Origin: Candidatus Planktophila sp.
Lineage (GTDB): Bacteria > Actinomycetota > Actinomycetes > Nanopelagicales > Nanopelagicaceae
Assembly (NCBI GenBank): GCA_030681675.1
Contig: JAUXRP010000015.1
Location: 124,001-188,000, forward strand
Direction: 5' to 3'
DNA length: 64,000 nt
This document shows, one piece after another, positions 43,401 to 53,221 of this stretch. Below the pieces are notes generated by a model. That model did not search any database and was not told the origin of the DNA. It saw only the letters and a list, made by a program, of their open reading frames with translations. The position numbers and the translations under genes were made by a program. The stretch's first letter is position 1. Each line of letters opens with the position of its first letter.

Positions 43401-44750
43401 ATGAAAACAGATGAAAAACACTATTTTAAGCGTGCATACCAGTTCGTTTCTCGAAGGCTCCGAGAGTTAATTTACATCCTCTCAAGTTTCCCCATTCTCT
43501 TAGCCCTATTTCTTATCGTGACTACAGCCTTATCGACAGGAGGCTTCATTCCCCTGGCGGTACTGGTGATTTTGGTCTTGCTCACAGCGATGGAGTTTTT
43601 AGCGCGCTTTGAGGTTAAGAGAACTAACTGGCTACTAAAGAGCGGTATTGAGCCTTCACATGATTCATGGTTCAAGGAGAAATTCTTCTCGTGGGAGGGC
43701 GCTAAAGAGCGAGCAACTTCGGCACGTAGCTGGCTGGCAGTTGCCTATGTCTTTTTGGCTTTTGGTCTTTCAATTTTGGGGTTAGTTGTTGCTCTCCTAG
43801 CCCTCACTGCAGTTGCCGGTGTATTGGTCGTAGTAGGAGTGATTATTTTGAATCCAACGAGCGGAACGTTCCATCTTAACCAGGGTAGTTTTAGCGGAGA
43901 TCTCAATATCAACCTTGATTCAAAGAATTTTCAAGCACACTTTTTGGGTTTTGATATACAAGAGGGACCAATCGATGGAAGTTTTAATTGGACTTACTCA
44001 TCACCACTTTACCTCTTTCTTTCTATACTATTAATTGTTGCTGCAGTTGCTCTGGTCCCAGTGATTGCCAAATGGCAAAAAGAGTTAGTGGTCAGGTTTT
44101 TAAGTGCACGCTCAATAGCTGAAATCTTCTACAGTTCAGATCGACGCAGAAAGACAGCGGTCAATGTTGGATCTCAAGATCGAAACAGAATTGAGCGTGA
44201 TTTACATGATGGAGTGCAAGCAAGGCTCACCATCTCAGGAATGGAAATCGATCGTGCTCGGCAGTTAGCTGAGAAAGCTGAGGATAAAGAGTTAGCAGAG
44301 ACGTTAGAACGGGCGGCATTGCAGACATCACATGCCATGCAGGAGATTCGAAATCTTGTAAAGGGTTTAAGGCCAGCGTTATTGGAAAAGGGTGGTCTGG
44401 CAGCGGCTCTGAACTCTTTAGGAGCTCAGCAAAAGTTCACGGTTAGTATCAACGCCGAAATTGAACGACCTTCGGCAGAAATTGAATCTGCTCTGTATTT
44501 AATCTGTTCTGAAGCAATGACCAATGTCGGCCGCCATGCTAAAGCGAGCTCGATGTCTATAGATATTAAGAGTAATGGGAAACTTATTACGTTGGATATT
44601 GTGGACAATGGTCGAGGCGGGGCGAAAGAGTCGAATGGCACCGGACTTAAAAACATGAAAGATCGCACCGATTCTCTTGGAGGTGAGTTCATCCTCATGA
44701 GTCCAGAGGGTGGGCCTACAAAAATCAAGATTATTGTGCCATGCGAATAG
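43401..44750 (+). CDS. NarL-type sensor histidine kinase
   Basis: A 449-aa membrane kinase. The N-terminal half holds four or more helices and a beta-rich extracellular segment (SGTFHLNQGSFSGDLNINLD) of unknown ligand. The cytosolic part has the HisKA_3 box ERDLHDGVQARLT (phospho-His) and the ATPase elements ALYLICSEAMTNVGRHAKAS, DNGRGG and GTGLKNMKDR. It overlaps the regulator gene by 10 nt, so the pair is co-translated. The signal is unknown; DUF1700/PspC-like envelope sensors have this layout. Confidence 0.88.
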   Translation: MKTDEKHYFKRAYQFVSRRLRELIYILSSFPILLALFLIVTTALSTGGFIPLAVLVILVLLTAMEFLARFEVKRTNWLLKSGIEPSHDSWFKEKFFSWEGAKERATSARSWLAVAYVFLAFGLSILGLVVALLALTAVAGVLVVVGVIILNPTSGTFHLNQGSFSGDLNINLDSKNFQAHFLGFDIQEGPIDGSFNWTYSSPLYLFLSILLIVAAVALVPVIAKWQKELVVRFLSARSIAEIFYSSDRRRKTAVNVGSQDRNRIERDLHDGVQARLTISGMEIDRARQLAEKAEDKELAETLERAALQTSHAMQEIRNLVKGLRPALLEKGGLAAALNSLGAQQKFTVSINAEIERPSAEIESALYLICSEAMTNVGRHAKASSMSIDIKSNGKLITLDIVDNGRGGAKESNGTGLKNMKDRTDSLGGEFILMSPEGGPTKIKIIVPCE

Positions 44751-45385
44751 TTATTGCCGAAGATGTCGCGCTTCTTCGAGAAGGAATCGTGCGTTTGCTT
44801 TTGGAACGGGGTCACGAAGTCGTAGCAGAAATCAGTGATGCTCGCGAAATACTAAAAACCGCTAAAGAACTTCACCCCGACCTCATGATTGTAGATATAC
44901 GTATGCCCCCGACCCACACAGATGACGGGCTTCGTGCGGCAATAGAAGTTCGAACTAAGATATCTCCAAAGATCCCAGTCCTCATTTTGTCGCAATATAT
45001 TGAATCTTTTTATGCATCACTTTTATTAGATGATGATCAATCCGGTGTCGGCTATCTTTTAAAAGACAGAGTAACAAACATCAATGAATTCATGACATCC
45101 CTTGATGAAATAGCTAATGGAGGAACCGTCCTAGATCCCGAAGTTGTGAGTTCTCTCATGCATAGTGCCAAGGACTTAGCTCTACAATCCTTGACCGTTC
45201 GAGAAAGAGAAATCCTAGCGCTTATGGCACAAGGTAAATCAAATGTAGGAATATCTACAACAATCTTTATCACTGAAGGAGCAGTTGAAAAACACATATC
45301 CAATATTTTAAGCAAACTTGGATTAATTAATGAAGAAAACAACCATCGAAGAGTATTGGCAGCGATTAGATATCTGAACCGATGA
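44741..45385 (+). CDS. NarL/LuxR-family response regulator
   Basis: A 214-aa regulator. The receiver has VIAEDVALLREG, the phospho-Asp in LMIVDIRMPP and Lys in YLLKDRV. The C-terminal LuxR helix-turn-helix is LTVREREILALMAQGKSN ... TEGAVEKHISNILSKLGL. It forms a pair with the kinase upstream, with its ATG inside the kinase gene's last codons. The targets are not evident. The convergent AlkD gene ends 18 nt away. Confidence 0.93.
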   Translation: MRIVIAEDVALLREGIVRLLLERGHEVVAEISDAREILKTAKELHPDLMIVDIRMPPTHTDDGLRAAIEVRTKISPKIPVLILSQYIESFYASLLLDDDQSGVGYLLKDRVTNINEFMTSLDEIANGGTVLDPEVVSSLMHSAKDLALQSLTVREREILALMAQGKSNVGISTTIFITEGAVEKHISNILSKLGLINEENNHRRVLAAIRYLNR

Positions 45386-45403
45386 TTTCGTAAAGTGAAA
45401 ACT

Positions 45404-46186
45404 CTACTTAATCTTTTTAAGCCATTTCTGACGCTCAGTTTCGGGAAGTTTTTCGATGCTATAACGCAACATTGTTCGAGGCATTTCTACAACATGTTCG
45501 CTGAGAAAACTTCGAAGCAAAGAGGGATTTCTTTTTCCTAGCTCGCGAATCATCCACCCCGATGCTTTATGAATGAGATCATGCTCGTCTTTCAGTAGTA
45601 GTTCAGAGATTTCAAGTGTCGGAGCAAAATAACCCGCTCGAATGAAGGGGAAAGTAAATAGTATTGCCGATCGACGCTCCCACAGAGATCTACTTTTTGC
45701 CAGTTTAATTAACGTGGGTCGCGGATTTTCAATTTCCAGAAGATATTCGCCAATTGTTGGAGCGCTGACATCAACCAAATCCCAACTATTCACCCGCCCC
45801 AATTTCAACTGTTTCACGTAGAAGTTAAAAAGCTCTCTCTTCTTTTTCACTTCTTTACTTGCTTTGAATTGATTCGTAAGAATTATTAATCCACAGAGGC
45901 GGACTTCATGGAATTTTGAGGCCAATAGTTTCTCAATTTCAGACAACTCCATTGCACGGAAAGCCTTCGCGATTGATCGACTTTGAGGCACGGATAACCC
46001 TAAGAAAACATCCCCCTCTCCATATTCACCAGGTGCTGTTTTATAGAAACTCTGTAAAGCCTGAACCCTCGCGGGCTTGCCCAATGCACGCAATTCAGTA
46101 ATTGCTCTACGTGCCGTAATCACCTGATTGAAATCCTCACCCACGAGCCAAGTGTATAACGGGGATATTATTAAATTTCTTTGCAC
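45404..46186 (-). CDS. DNA alkylation repair protein (AlkD family)
   Basis: A 260-aa all-helical HEAT-like-repeat glycosylase that removes alkylated purines. Recognisable parts are YGEGDVFLGLSVPQSRSIAKAF, NSWDLVDVSAP (the catalytic Asp region) and LWERRSAILFTFPFIRAG. DLIHKASGWMIRELGKRN is the family's C-terminal signature. The true start may be GTG 46144 rather than ATG 46186, as the first 14 residues add nothing typical. It is divergent from the GNAT gene. Confidence 0.9.
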   Translation of the reverse strand: MQRNLIISPLYTWLVGEDFNQVITARRAITELRALGKPARVQALQSFYKTAPGEYGEGDVFLGLSVPQSRSIAKAFRAMELSEIEKLLASKFHEVRLCGLIILTNQFKASKEVKKKRELFNFYVKQLKLGRVNSWDLVDVSAPTIGEYLLEIENPRPTLIKLAKSRSLWERRSAILFTFPFIRAGYFAPTLEISELLLKDEHDLIHKASGWMIRELGKRNPSLLRSFLSEHVVEMPRTMLRYSIEKLPETERQKWLKKIK

Positions 46187-46218
46187 GGCAATGACTATCT
46201 ATACGGCAGAATTCACCT

Positions 46219-46719
46219 ATGAGTTTGAAATTGAGAGTTGAACTGCTTGAACCAAATCAATGGCAGAGGTTACGTGAAATTCGCTTAAACTCTTTGAAGG
46301 ATAGCCCAGATGCTTTTGGCGGCACTTTTAAGGTCGAAGCGCAGATGACACAGGGCGAATGGGAAGCCAAATTCAATAGCCTTGATTTTCTTATTGTCTC
46401 AATGGGTCAAAAAGATATCGCAATAATGTCGGTAGAGGTTTTAACCGGTGATCACGGCGCAACATGCTGGATTGGTGGGTGTTGGAGTGATCCTCAATAT
46501 CGAGGACAAGGTGCACTGAGAGCAATGTTTGATTTCCTTGATGAGCAAGCTCTCATTAAAGACTGGACACGACAAGGTTTAGGTGTGTGGACTGATAATG
46601 ACGGTGCGATTGCAGCATACAAATCGATTGGATTTAACGAAGTCGGAGAAAGGCAGGCTAGTCAACGTCAACCTGGCCGTTTTTACATTCATATGGTCAG
46701 GGATAGTGTTGCTAAGTGA
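46219..46719 (+). CDS. GNAT-family N-acetyltransferase
   Basis: A 166-aa acyltransferase. The start VELLEPNQWQRLREIRLNSL and SPDAFGGTF are typical of a GNAT subgroup. The acetyl-CoA loop is YRGQGALRAMF, and the last strands are in DNDGAIAAYKSIGFNEVGER. The substrate is unknown. It is not related by repeats to the island acetyltransferase at 18.9 kb. Confidence 0.88.
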   Translation: MSLKLRVELLEPNQWQRLREIRLNSLKDSPDAFGGTFKVEAQMTQGEWEAKFNSLDFLIVSMGQKDIAIMSVEVLTGDHGATCWIGGCWSDPQYRGQGALRAMFDFLDEQALIKDWTRQGLGVWTDNDGAIAAYKSIGFNEVGERQASQRQPGRFYIHMVRDSVAK

Positions 46720-46759
46720 GAATGTATTAAAGAATAGTCTCAGGCAGTGCCGAATTCAG

Positions 46760-47323
46760 CTATGAACTAATGGTGTGTTTAATATAGATAGATCCTGCAT
46801 CTTCATTGGCAATAAATTTAGGTAATGGTTTCAATGCATGCCCCGCATGAGGTTGACGGGTTGCATTGCCATTGATGGCATTAAAGGCTGCGTTATGGCA
46901 CGGACAAACCAGCCGACCCTGATCCGCATCAACAATGCAACCTTTATGGGTGCAAATTGCGCTAAGCACTATTACCGCACCATTAATTCGCACAACTGAG
47001 ACTGGAAAACTGGCAACCAGGTCTGGCTGCACCATTACAATTTTAATCTCGCCCTCAATAATTTCATCGCTTTTAGCCACAAATGTAATCACGGTTGAAG
47101 TTTTCAATTCGCCAGCCGCTGGCTTTACAACCTTAGCACCACGCTTCCAGGTTAGTTTACCCTTTGATTTAACGCAGCTATAAATGTATCCACGAAAAAT
47201 AACCTTTTGGCCAACCTTCGTACACTTGATTGTTGGCCCGACCATTGCTTGTGCGTTTTGTCCAAATACCGACAGGAGTGATGCTGACATTAGCGCCAAG
47301 ATACTGCGTCGCATCAAGTTCAT
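46760..47323 (-). CDS. Exported Rieske [2Fe-2S] protein
   Basis: A 187-aa exported protein. A signal peptide (to about AQAM) is followed by a small domain with CTKVGQKVIFRGYIYSCVKSKG and W. A C-terminal Rieske fold (about 95-187) follows, with cluster ligands in CTHKGC and CPCHNAAF. Its stand-alone context, without cytochrome b, argues against the bc1 Rieske subunit. It could serve an exported oxidase or act as a small electron carrier. The short Cys-Lys-Gly-Trp domain recurs as a linker module in related secreted proteins, by recollection. Confidence 0.85.
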   Translation of the reverse strand: MNLMRRSILALMSASLLSVFGQNAQAMVGPTIKCTKVGQKVIFRGYIYSCVKSKGKLTWKRGAKVVKPAAGELKTSTVITFVAKSDEIIEGEIKIVMVQPDLVASFPVSVVRINGAVIVLSAICTHKGCIVDADQGRLVCPCHNAAFNAINGNATRQPHAGHALKPLPKFIANEDAGSIYIKHTISS

Positions 47324-47512
47324 GATTCACACCATAGTACTTTCATGCTCTCGTTTCTACCTAAATGCCTAAGGCCAGCCCTCCTATGAGAAAGCCAACA
47401 TTGACCAATGTCTGAAAAGAATCTCTGCGACTCTGTATAGGCGCTGTGCTCTTTCTGACTTGTACAAGGCTGGTGGAAGTTAGTATTGGAACTCGATCGA
47501 TAAGGAGAGAAG

Positions 47513-48358
47513 ATGGTTTCACTGTTTGAATCGATTTTCTTAGGGATGTTGCAAGGCCTCACCGAATTCTTACCGATCTCATCAAGTGCTCACCAAAGAA
47601 TTGCTGGAGAGTTTTTTTCAAATGCCCAGGATCCCGGCGCGCGATTTACTGCGATCACACAAATAGGAACTGAATTAGCTGTACTTATTTTCTTTAGGAA
47701 TGATATCAAAAAGATCATTGTTGCTTGGTTTCGACAAAACGTCTTTCGCGTTACACTATCTGCAGACGAAACACCACAGGCTCGTATGGGCTGGTTAATA
47801 ATTATCGGTTCGCTTCCAATAGCTATTCTTGGATACGTAGGTCAAGATATTATTACAACTGAACTTCGTTCACTCTGGTTGATAGCCACTGTCTTAATCG
47901 TTTTTGGCATCGTACTTGGGTTGGCAGATCATTACGGAAAAAATAATCGTGAGCTTAAGGATTTAAATTTTTCACACGGTATTTTGTATGGTTTGGCTCA
48001 ATCACTTGCTCTGATTCCAGGGGTTTCACGATCAGGTGCAACAATTGCAATGGGACGGTTCTTGGGCTACAACCGCGAAGCAGCACTTCGATACTCTTTT
48101 TTATTAGCGATACCAGCGGTTTTTGGAAGTGGCTTATATGAACTTAAAGGTGCGCTGGGCGAGGACGCTGGAACTCAGGTCTACTCACTTTCTCAAACAT
48201 TTATTGCAACCAGCGTTGCTTTCGTAGTTGGTTATGCAGTTATTGCCTGGTTACTGAAATTCGTTACAACAAGGAGTTTTTTGCCATTTATAATTTACCG
48301 TGTTGTTTTGGGGTCAACTCTTTTGTTGCTCCTATCAACTGGAGTGATTAACCCATAG
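47513..48358 (+). CDS. uppP: Undecaprenyl-diphosphatase
   Basis: A 281-aa membrane phosphatase of the BacA/UppP family that recycles the lipid carrier for cell-wall synthesis and gives bacitracin resistance. Conserved parts are GMLQGLTEFLPISSSAH near the N-terminus and LALIPGVSRSGATIAMGR. Eight helices are predicted. The start follows AAGGAGAG. A bidirectional terminator separates it from convergent pmbA. Confidence 0.95.
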   Translation: MVSLFESIFLGMLQGLTEFLPISSSAHQRIAGEFFSNAQDPGARFTAITQIGTELAVLIFFRNDIKKIIVAWFRQNVFRVTLSADETPQARMGWLIIIGSLPIAILGYVGQDIITTELRSLWLIATVLIVFGIVLGLADHYGKNNRELKDLNFSHGILYGLAQSLALIPGVSRSGATIAMGRFLGYNREAALRYSFLLAIPAVFGSGLYELKGALGEDAGTQVYSLSQTFIATSVAFVVGYAVIAWLLKFVTTRSFLPFIIYRVVLGSTLLLLLSTGVINP

Positions 48359-48381
48359 CTCTCTCTATGTAGAGAGCTTTA
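48357..48381. terminator. Bidirectional terminator between uppP and pmbA
   Basis: AGCTCTCT (48357-48364) and AGAGAGCT (48371-48378) form an 8-bp stem with a 6-nt loop, followed by TTTAA on the plus strand. The two coding ends are 20 nt apart. Confidence 0.7.
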
Positions 48382-49761
48382 ACTTCCTGGGCTCACAGTA
48401 GACATATTGAAATCTTTAATCACTAAAGGTGGAACTGCCATATTTCCCATATCGCCAGCCCATTCGCGAGGCTGAGTCCATTCAGTTGCACCTGCATGAA
48501 GTATTCGGTTGAGGGCAGAAACTGGAGAGTCATTCCAGCGGAAGTTATTGGTAGCACCAACTACTTCGCCACCTTTCACATGATAAACACCATCTCGGGT
48601 GAGTCCAGTGAGCAGTAGAGAGTTTGGATCAACCATGCGGATGTACCAGAAAGTGGTTAGCAACAGACCGTTGTCAACCTTCTTTACTAAATCCTCTAAC
48701 CCGCCTGCGCCTGAATCGACGCTGATAATTGCATTCTCGCCAATAGGTGTGAAATCTAATTTTGTTAACTCCGCTGTTGCACGTGTCTGAATTAACGCCT
48801 GCAACACTCCATCTTTGAACCAATCAACGCGCTTTATCGGTTGGCCATTATCAAAGACTGAGGAAAATGGAGAGCTAACCGATGTCGCAACGAAGTTAGC
48901 CGCCGGCAGGGCTTTGTAATCGGGATCGCTAAAGAACTGGAAACCAACATTCGACAGTTTCTCCCCGACACGGGTACCGCCACCTTTTTTGGAAAATACC
49001 GATTGACCTTCATGTGCATCACGGGCTGCCGATACCCACATCATGTATATAAATAAATCAGCGACCGATCCCGAAGGAAGCACGGTGTCATAGCGACCTG
49101 CAGGTAGATCAACTCTGGTGCCCTGCCATGTTAAACGTTGACGAATTTGAGCATCGATTGAAGCCACAGAAACATCCTTAAAATCACGGGTTTCAACACC
49201 GTTCCAGGTTGAACGTGAACGTGCGTGCGATTTTCCAGTCATCTCTACTCGGCCAATTGGCGTGTCTTTGCGCAAGCGCAGTCCACCCTTTGAACCTATC
49301 CATGTAGTTTCATGAGTGTGCTCGGCATATCCAAAGAGTTCAATTGCATCGGCAACTGATCGTGAAAACATATCACCAAGTGCAGGTGCAAAAGTAGAAA
49401 AAACTTCAGGGCCAGTTGGAGTATGGGGTGTACTCCAATCACCAATGGCTACATTCGTAGCTAACGGCGCGAAGTCTTCGGCCTTACCAGAAGCTTTAGC
49501 CGCAGCAACTGCTTCAGCTAGTAACGGTGCAACATCGCCAAGGCCAACATCCGTTCGCGATACGCCACCAGAGGCCATTCCTCCCTCGGTTGCAACAAAT
49601 GCAATTACGGTGACATTGCGCTCTTGTATCACTCCATTAGTTGTTAAAGTGCTACCCGCCCACCGTAAATTTGCTTGAGTTTTATCCTTAATCACAACGA
49701 TGCAGTCATCACACGTGGCAGCCGATGTAATTTTTTCAATTAAATCTTGCGCAGAAATCAT
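48379..49761 (-). CDS. pmbA: PmbA/TldE-type subunit of TldD-TldE metalloprotease
   Basis: A 460-aa subunit without its own metal site. It partners TldD to degrade unfolded or small peptides and to process modified peptides. The family start ITSAATCDDCIVVIKDKTQANLRWAG, the middle LPAGRYDTVLPSGSVADL and the end TGLTRDGVYHVKGGEVVGATNNFRW are seen in part. Its start overlaps the tldD stop by 4 nt. Confidence 0.9.
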   Translation of the reverse strand: MISAQDLIEKITSAATCDDCIVVIKDKTQANLRWAGSTLTTNGVIQERNVTVIAFVATEGGMASGGVSRTDVGLGDVAPLLAEAVAAAKASGKAEDFAPLATNVAIGDWSTPHTPTGPEVFSTFAPALGDMFSRSVADAIELFGYAEHTHETTWIGSKGGLRLRKDTPIGRVEMTGKSHARSRSTWNGVETRDFKDVSVASIDAQIRQRLTWQGTRVDLPAGRYDTVLPSGSVADLFIYMMWVSAARDAHEGQSVFSKKGGGTRVGEKLSNVGFQFFSDPDYKALPAANFVATSVSSPFSSVFDNGQPIKRVDWFKDGVLQALIQTRATAELTKLDFTPIGENAIISVDSGAGGLEDLVKKVDNGLLLTTFWYIRMVDPNSLLLTGLTRDGVYHVKGGEVVGATNNFRWNDSPVSALNRILHAGATEWTQPREWAGDMGNMAVPPLVIKDFNMSTVSPGS

Positions 49762-51260
49762 TTGCCAGCCTCCGCTACGGTGTTAAGAATATTTACTTTG
49801 TCGAAAATCGCCGCCGGACAGCCATGACTCACGGCAGCAACTTGTCCAGGTTGGGCCTTTCCGCAGTTGAAAGCACCGCCAAGAACGTAGGTCGATGGGC
49901 CACCAACGACTTTCATTGAGCCCCAGAAATCTGTTGTTGTCGCCTGATAAGCCACGTCTTTCAATTGGCCAACGATTTCACCATTTTTAACTCGATGGAA
50001 CTGCTGACCGGTAAATTGGAAGTTATAACGCTGCATATCAATCGACCACGACTTATCACCTTTAATAATTATCCCATCCTCCATCGATGAAACCATCTCA
50101 TCGTAAGTTGGTCCAGTTGGGTTAGCAGCTAATGAGACATTGGGCATTCGTTGAATAGGCACATGTGCGGGGGAGTCAGCAAAGGCACAACCGTTACTGC
50201 GATCGCGATCAACACGGGCAGCTATGCGACGATCGAGCTGGTAACCAACCAATACTCCGTCTTTTATGAGCTCCCACTTTTGTGCTGCGACGCCTTCATC
50301 ATCAAAGCCAACGGTACTCAAGCCATGTGCAGTGTTGCGATCTCCAGTAACGTTCATGAGAGATGAACCGTACTTTAAAGAATTTAACTTATCTGGCGTA
50401 GCAAAAGATGTGCCTGCATAGTTGGCCTCATATCCAATTGCACGATCTAACTCAGTTGCATGACCAATCGATTCATGAATTGTTAACCAGAGATTAGAAG
50501 GATGAACCAAGATGTCATATCGACCAGCTTCAACTGAAGGCGCAACAACCTTTTCGGCCAATAAAGTTGGAAGCTCCGCAATTTCTGCATCCCAGTTCCA
50601 ATGCTTATTTCCCATCCACTCCCAACCAAAGCCTGCAGGTTGAGCCAATGTACGCATAGATTCAAAACCGTGTGCACCGATTGAAATTGCTTCAATCTGA
50701 GTCTGGATGCGAACTCTCTGTTGAGTCGTACTAGTTCCGTAAGAGTCGGCATAGTGTTTCTGTTCTTTGACATACATAGAATGAGCCGATGTGTGATTTA
50801 CAATCTCACTTCTTAGTAACTCATTACTCAAATGTGCAAGCCGGTCCTTTTTCTCAGAATCTGAAATTGTAAATGGATCTATCTCATAATCAGATACCCA
50901 CATTTGATTGGCATAGACAGGTTCGGTTACAAGTGAAACAAATTCAGTCGACAGTGGTTTCGATGTTTTGGCCATTGCCACCGCAGTTGAAGCTAATTTT
51001 TTCGCAACTTCGACAGTTATTTCAGGTGATGATGCAAAACCCCACGCGCCATTAACAATTACCCGAACACCTAGGCCTGCAATAGTCTCATCGCTCTGCG
51101 TTTCAGGTTTTGCATCGCGTAAAGAAAGCAGGCCAGTTCGAGTACGCTCGATTCGAACATCAACATGTGAGGCGCCGGCGTCTTTGGCCGTGCTGATCGC
51201 TGCATCGGTAACCTTCGAAAGTGGAAGGGCTAAGAAATCTGCATCTACGGTTTTATTCAC
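49758..51260 (-). CDS. tldD: TldD metalloprotease subunit
   Basis: A 500-aa zinc peptidase subunit. The metal motif is IHESIGHATELDRA (HExxxH with a downstream Glu), and GGAFNCGKAQPGQ near the end contains the conserved cysteine. It starts at GTG 51260. With PmbA it forms a heterodimer that hydrolyses peptides threaded into its cavity. No precursor peptide gene is visible next to it, so a general housekeeping role is assumed. Confidence 0.93.
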   Translation of the reverse strand: MNKTVDADFLALPLSKVTDAAISTAKDAGASHVDVRIERTRTGLLSLRDAKPETQSDETIAGLGVRVIVNGAWGFASSPEITVEVAKKLASTAVAMAKTSKPLSTEFVSLVTEPVYANQMWVSDYEIDPFTISDSEKKDRLAHLSNELLRSEIVNHTSAHSMYVKEQKHYADSYGTSTTQQRVRIQTQIEAISIGAHGFESMRTLAQPAGFGWEWMGNKHWNWDAEIAELPTLLAEKVVAPSVEAGRYDILVHPSNLWLTIHESIGHATELDRAIGYEANYAGTSFATPDKLNSLKYGSSLMNVTGDRNTAHGLSTVGFDDEGVAAQKWELIKDGVLVGYQLDRRIAARVDRDRSNGCAFADSPAHVPIQRMPNVSLAANPTGPTYDEMVSSMEDGIIIKGDKSWSIDMQRYNFQFTGQQFHRVKNGEIVGQLKDVAYQATTTDFWGSMKVVGGPSTYVLGGAFNCGKAQPGQVAAVSHGCPAAIFDKVNILNTVAEAGK

Positions 51261-51418
51261 CCTAGAACCCTAAGCCCCCTAGGGCGATTGTGAGCGTATT
51301 TCTAGCAAGTAACTTTTGAATTCTCGACAAATTTGAGGTGAATAAGTGGCAAGAGTGGGGCAAATGTGACACAGGGAATAGTTGAGCCTACGAACGTGAT
51401 TGAGGTAATACAAGCGTT

Positions 51419-51430
51419 AGGGGTACCCCT
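51419..51430. promoter_or_regulatory. Palindrome upstream of the secreted-protein operon
   Basis: AGGGGTACCCCT is a perfect 12-bp palindrome about 90 nt before the first gene of the secreted-protein operon and 160 nt before tldD. It could be a repressor site; no known operator is recognised. The remaining gap 51261-51517 shows no other clear element. Confidence 0.3.
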
Positions 51431-51517
51431 CAGGATTCCTTACTTTACAAATAGCCAGACTGAAAGGATTCGCATGTAAGCAAACGGTATGACTTCAGGG
51501 AGAGATGGGGATTTACA

Positions 51518-52204
51518 ATGAAATCAACACAAAAATCGAAATTCGCAAGGATTTTGGTTGCACTGATGGCGCTAACAGCAATTACAGTTGTTACACCCAC
51601 TGCAAATGCTGCCACAAAAACAATCACATGCTACAAAGGAAAGATTGTAAAGAAAGTTACTGCAGTCAAACCAAAGTGCCCTAAAGGATTTACAATTAAA
51701 AAACCAGTTGTAAAGCCAACAGTCAAGCCAACAGTCAAGCCAACTTCAACCGCACCTACTACTGTAGAAACCATTGCATTCTCAGGAACATACAGTGGAA
51801 AGATTAGTCTTCTCTGGGGAGATAGTTTCGTACAAGCCACTTCCGTGGATGGTACAGGAACTGGAAATGTTCTAGGACTTACTGATCTGGCGGGAACTGG
51901 ATCATCTGCCCCAGCAAATCAGTGCGATAATTTCAATGGTTCTGGCACATTAAGTGGTGGCGGAAATACTTTGAAGGTCACATTTGATTCATCGGCTAAA
52001 GCATGTGCTGAAGATGCAGATGCACCCACCACTATCACTTTTACAGGCAATGCAATTATTAACGGCGGTACAGGTAAATATGCCGGCGCGACAGGAACAC
52101 TAAAAGTTACTGGTGGTTCATTTAGCATCAAATCAACAACAGCTGGCGCTAAGGAGATCAATGCCTTTAAGTTCACAATTGCAGGAAATATTGTCACCAA
52201 ATAA
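51518..52204 (+). CDS. Secreted protein of unknown function, operon gene 1
   Basis: A 228-aa secreted protein. The signal peptide (ILVALMALTAITVVTPTANA) is followed by a short basic Cys module (TITCYKGKIVKKVTAVKPKC), a Lys-Pro-Thr repeat linker (three KPTV units) and a roughly 130-aa beta-rich domain with GTYSGKISLLWGDSFVQA and a cysteine pair. The Cys-Lys module resembles one in the Rieske protein at 46.8 kb. The domain is unrecognised. It starts the run of three secreted proteins. Confidence 0.65.
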   Translation: MKSTQKSKFARILVALMALTAITVVTPTANAATKTITCYKGKIVKKVTAVKPKCPKGFTIKKPVVKPTVKPTVKPTSTAPTTVETIAFSGTYSGKISLLWGDSFVQATSVDGTGTGNVLGLTDLAGTGSSAPANQCDNFNGSGTLSGGGNTLKVTFDSSAKACAEDADAPTTITFTGNAIINGGTGKYAGATGTLKVTGGSFSIKSTTAGAKEINAFKFTIAGNIVTK

Positions 52205-52246
52205 TTTTTATAACCCACGCGAAATAAACGATAGAAGGAGCAAGCA

Positions 52247-53194
52247 ATGAATAAAAAGATCTCATCCGCGGTCATTGGTGCAGTTGCACTACTTGGCAGC
52301 GTATTCGTCGGAGGCTCAACTGCTTATGCAGCGGTTACCCCAACACTTGTACTTGCTGAAAGAGCTGCGGTTGTTGATATGGGGCCAGTGTTCATCACAG
52401 CAACAGCCAGCACCGCAGGAAATGTTAAGTTCTCAGAGGCTGGACTAGTCATTAAAGGTTGTGAAGCAGTGGCTACCACCACGGTATCGCCATTTATTGC
52501 AAAATGTTCGTGGACTCCGACAAAAGGCGGGCCAACGGTTCTTTCTGGAACTCTTACGCCAACCGATGCAGTTAATTTCACAGTAGTGGATGCTCAACTC
52601 ATCGCCAAGGTGGGTGTTCCAGGCCAAGGAGTTGTATCTCCAATTCATATTTATGTGGATACTGTCCTAGCTAGCGGTACTTCAGGCCCACTTGCACCAC
52701 GTTTTGGAATAAGTTGCGCCATCACTAATGAGTATTTAGTTGGACAGACAATTGTTTTCCGTATCTATGCTAATAATGCCGACCAAGGTGGTGAGCCGAT
52801 GACTACCAATAACACTGCTAAGGCATATATTGAAATCGCTGGAGTAAAAGATCCACTTCCGCTTTCCTATGGAAACCACGCTGGAATTGCATTCTGGGTT
52901 GCAGTTTTAAAAACTGGTGCTGCACCTCTCTACAACACTCTTGGAGTTATCAATTACAAGGTGACAATGATTGCTAAAGATCAGAACTCAATGAAGGTTC
53001 TATCTACAAAGCTAGTTCCTAAAAAAGTTGATGGCAAACGCGTAATTGGCGATGATGGTCGTACCGTCTATGAGCGCGTCAGCTACTACCGCACAAGGCT
53101 GGTTTCACCTGCACTAAAAGGTGCAACAGCAACCTATGTTCCAAACTGGACTGCTGCTTCACTTCTAACACTATTTGCACTACCAAAAGCTTAA
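52247..53194 (+). CDS. Secreted protein of unknown function, operon gene 2
   Basis: A 315-aa secreted protein. The signal peptide ends at GSTAYAAV. The N-terminal Ig-like part (about 25-120) carries two cysteines likely to pair (KGCEAV and AKCSW). A middle domain (about 125-250) starts PIHIYVDTVLASG and includes GISCAITNEYLVGQTIVFRI. The tail has RTVYERVSYYRTRLV. No enzyme motif is visible. ATG 52247 follows GAAGGAG. Strong ribosome sites on genes 2 and 3 suggest high expression. Confidence 0.6.
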   Translation: MNKKISSAVIGAVALLGSVFVGGSTAYAAVTPTLVLAERAAVVDMGPVFITATASTAGNVKFSEAGLVIKGCEAVATTTVSPFIAKCSWTPTKGGPTVLSGTLTPTDAVNFTVVDAQLIAKVGVPGQGVVSPIHIYVDTVLASGTSGPLAPRFGISCAITNEYLVGQTIVFRIYANNADQGGEPMTTNNTAKAYIEIAGVKDPLPLSYGNHAGIAFWVAVLKTGAAPLYNTLGVINYKVTMIAKDQNSMKVLSTKLVPKKVDGKRVIGDDGRTVYERVSYYRTRLVSPALKGATATYVPNWTAASLLTLFALPKA

Positions 53195-53221
53195 GAAATC
53201 AATCGGAGAGAGGAACTAGAA

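Noticed and set aside
47324-47512. Possible RNA gene between the Rieske gene and uppP
   Set aside because: No cloverleaf, conserved motif or strong stem was found. It is probably only the two divergent promoters.
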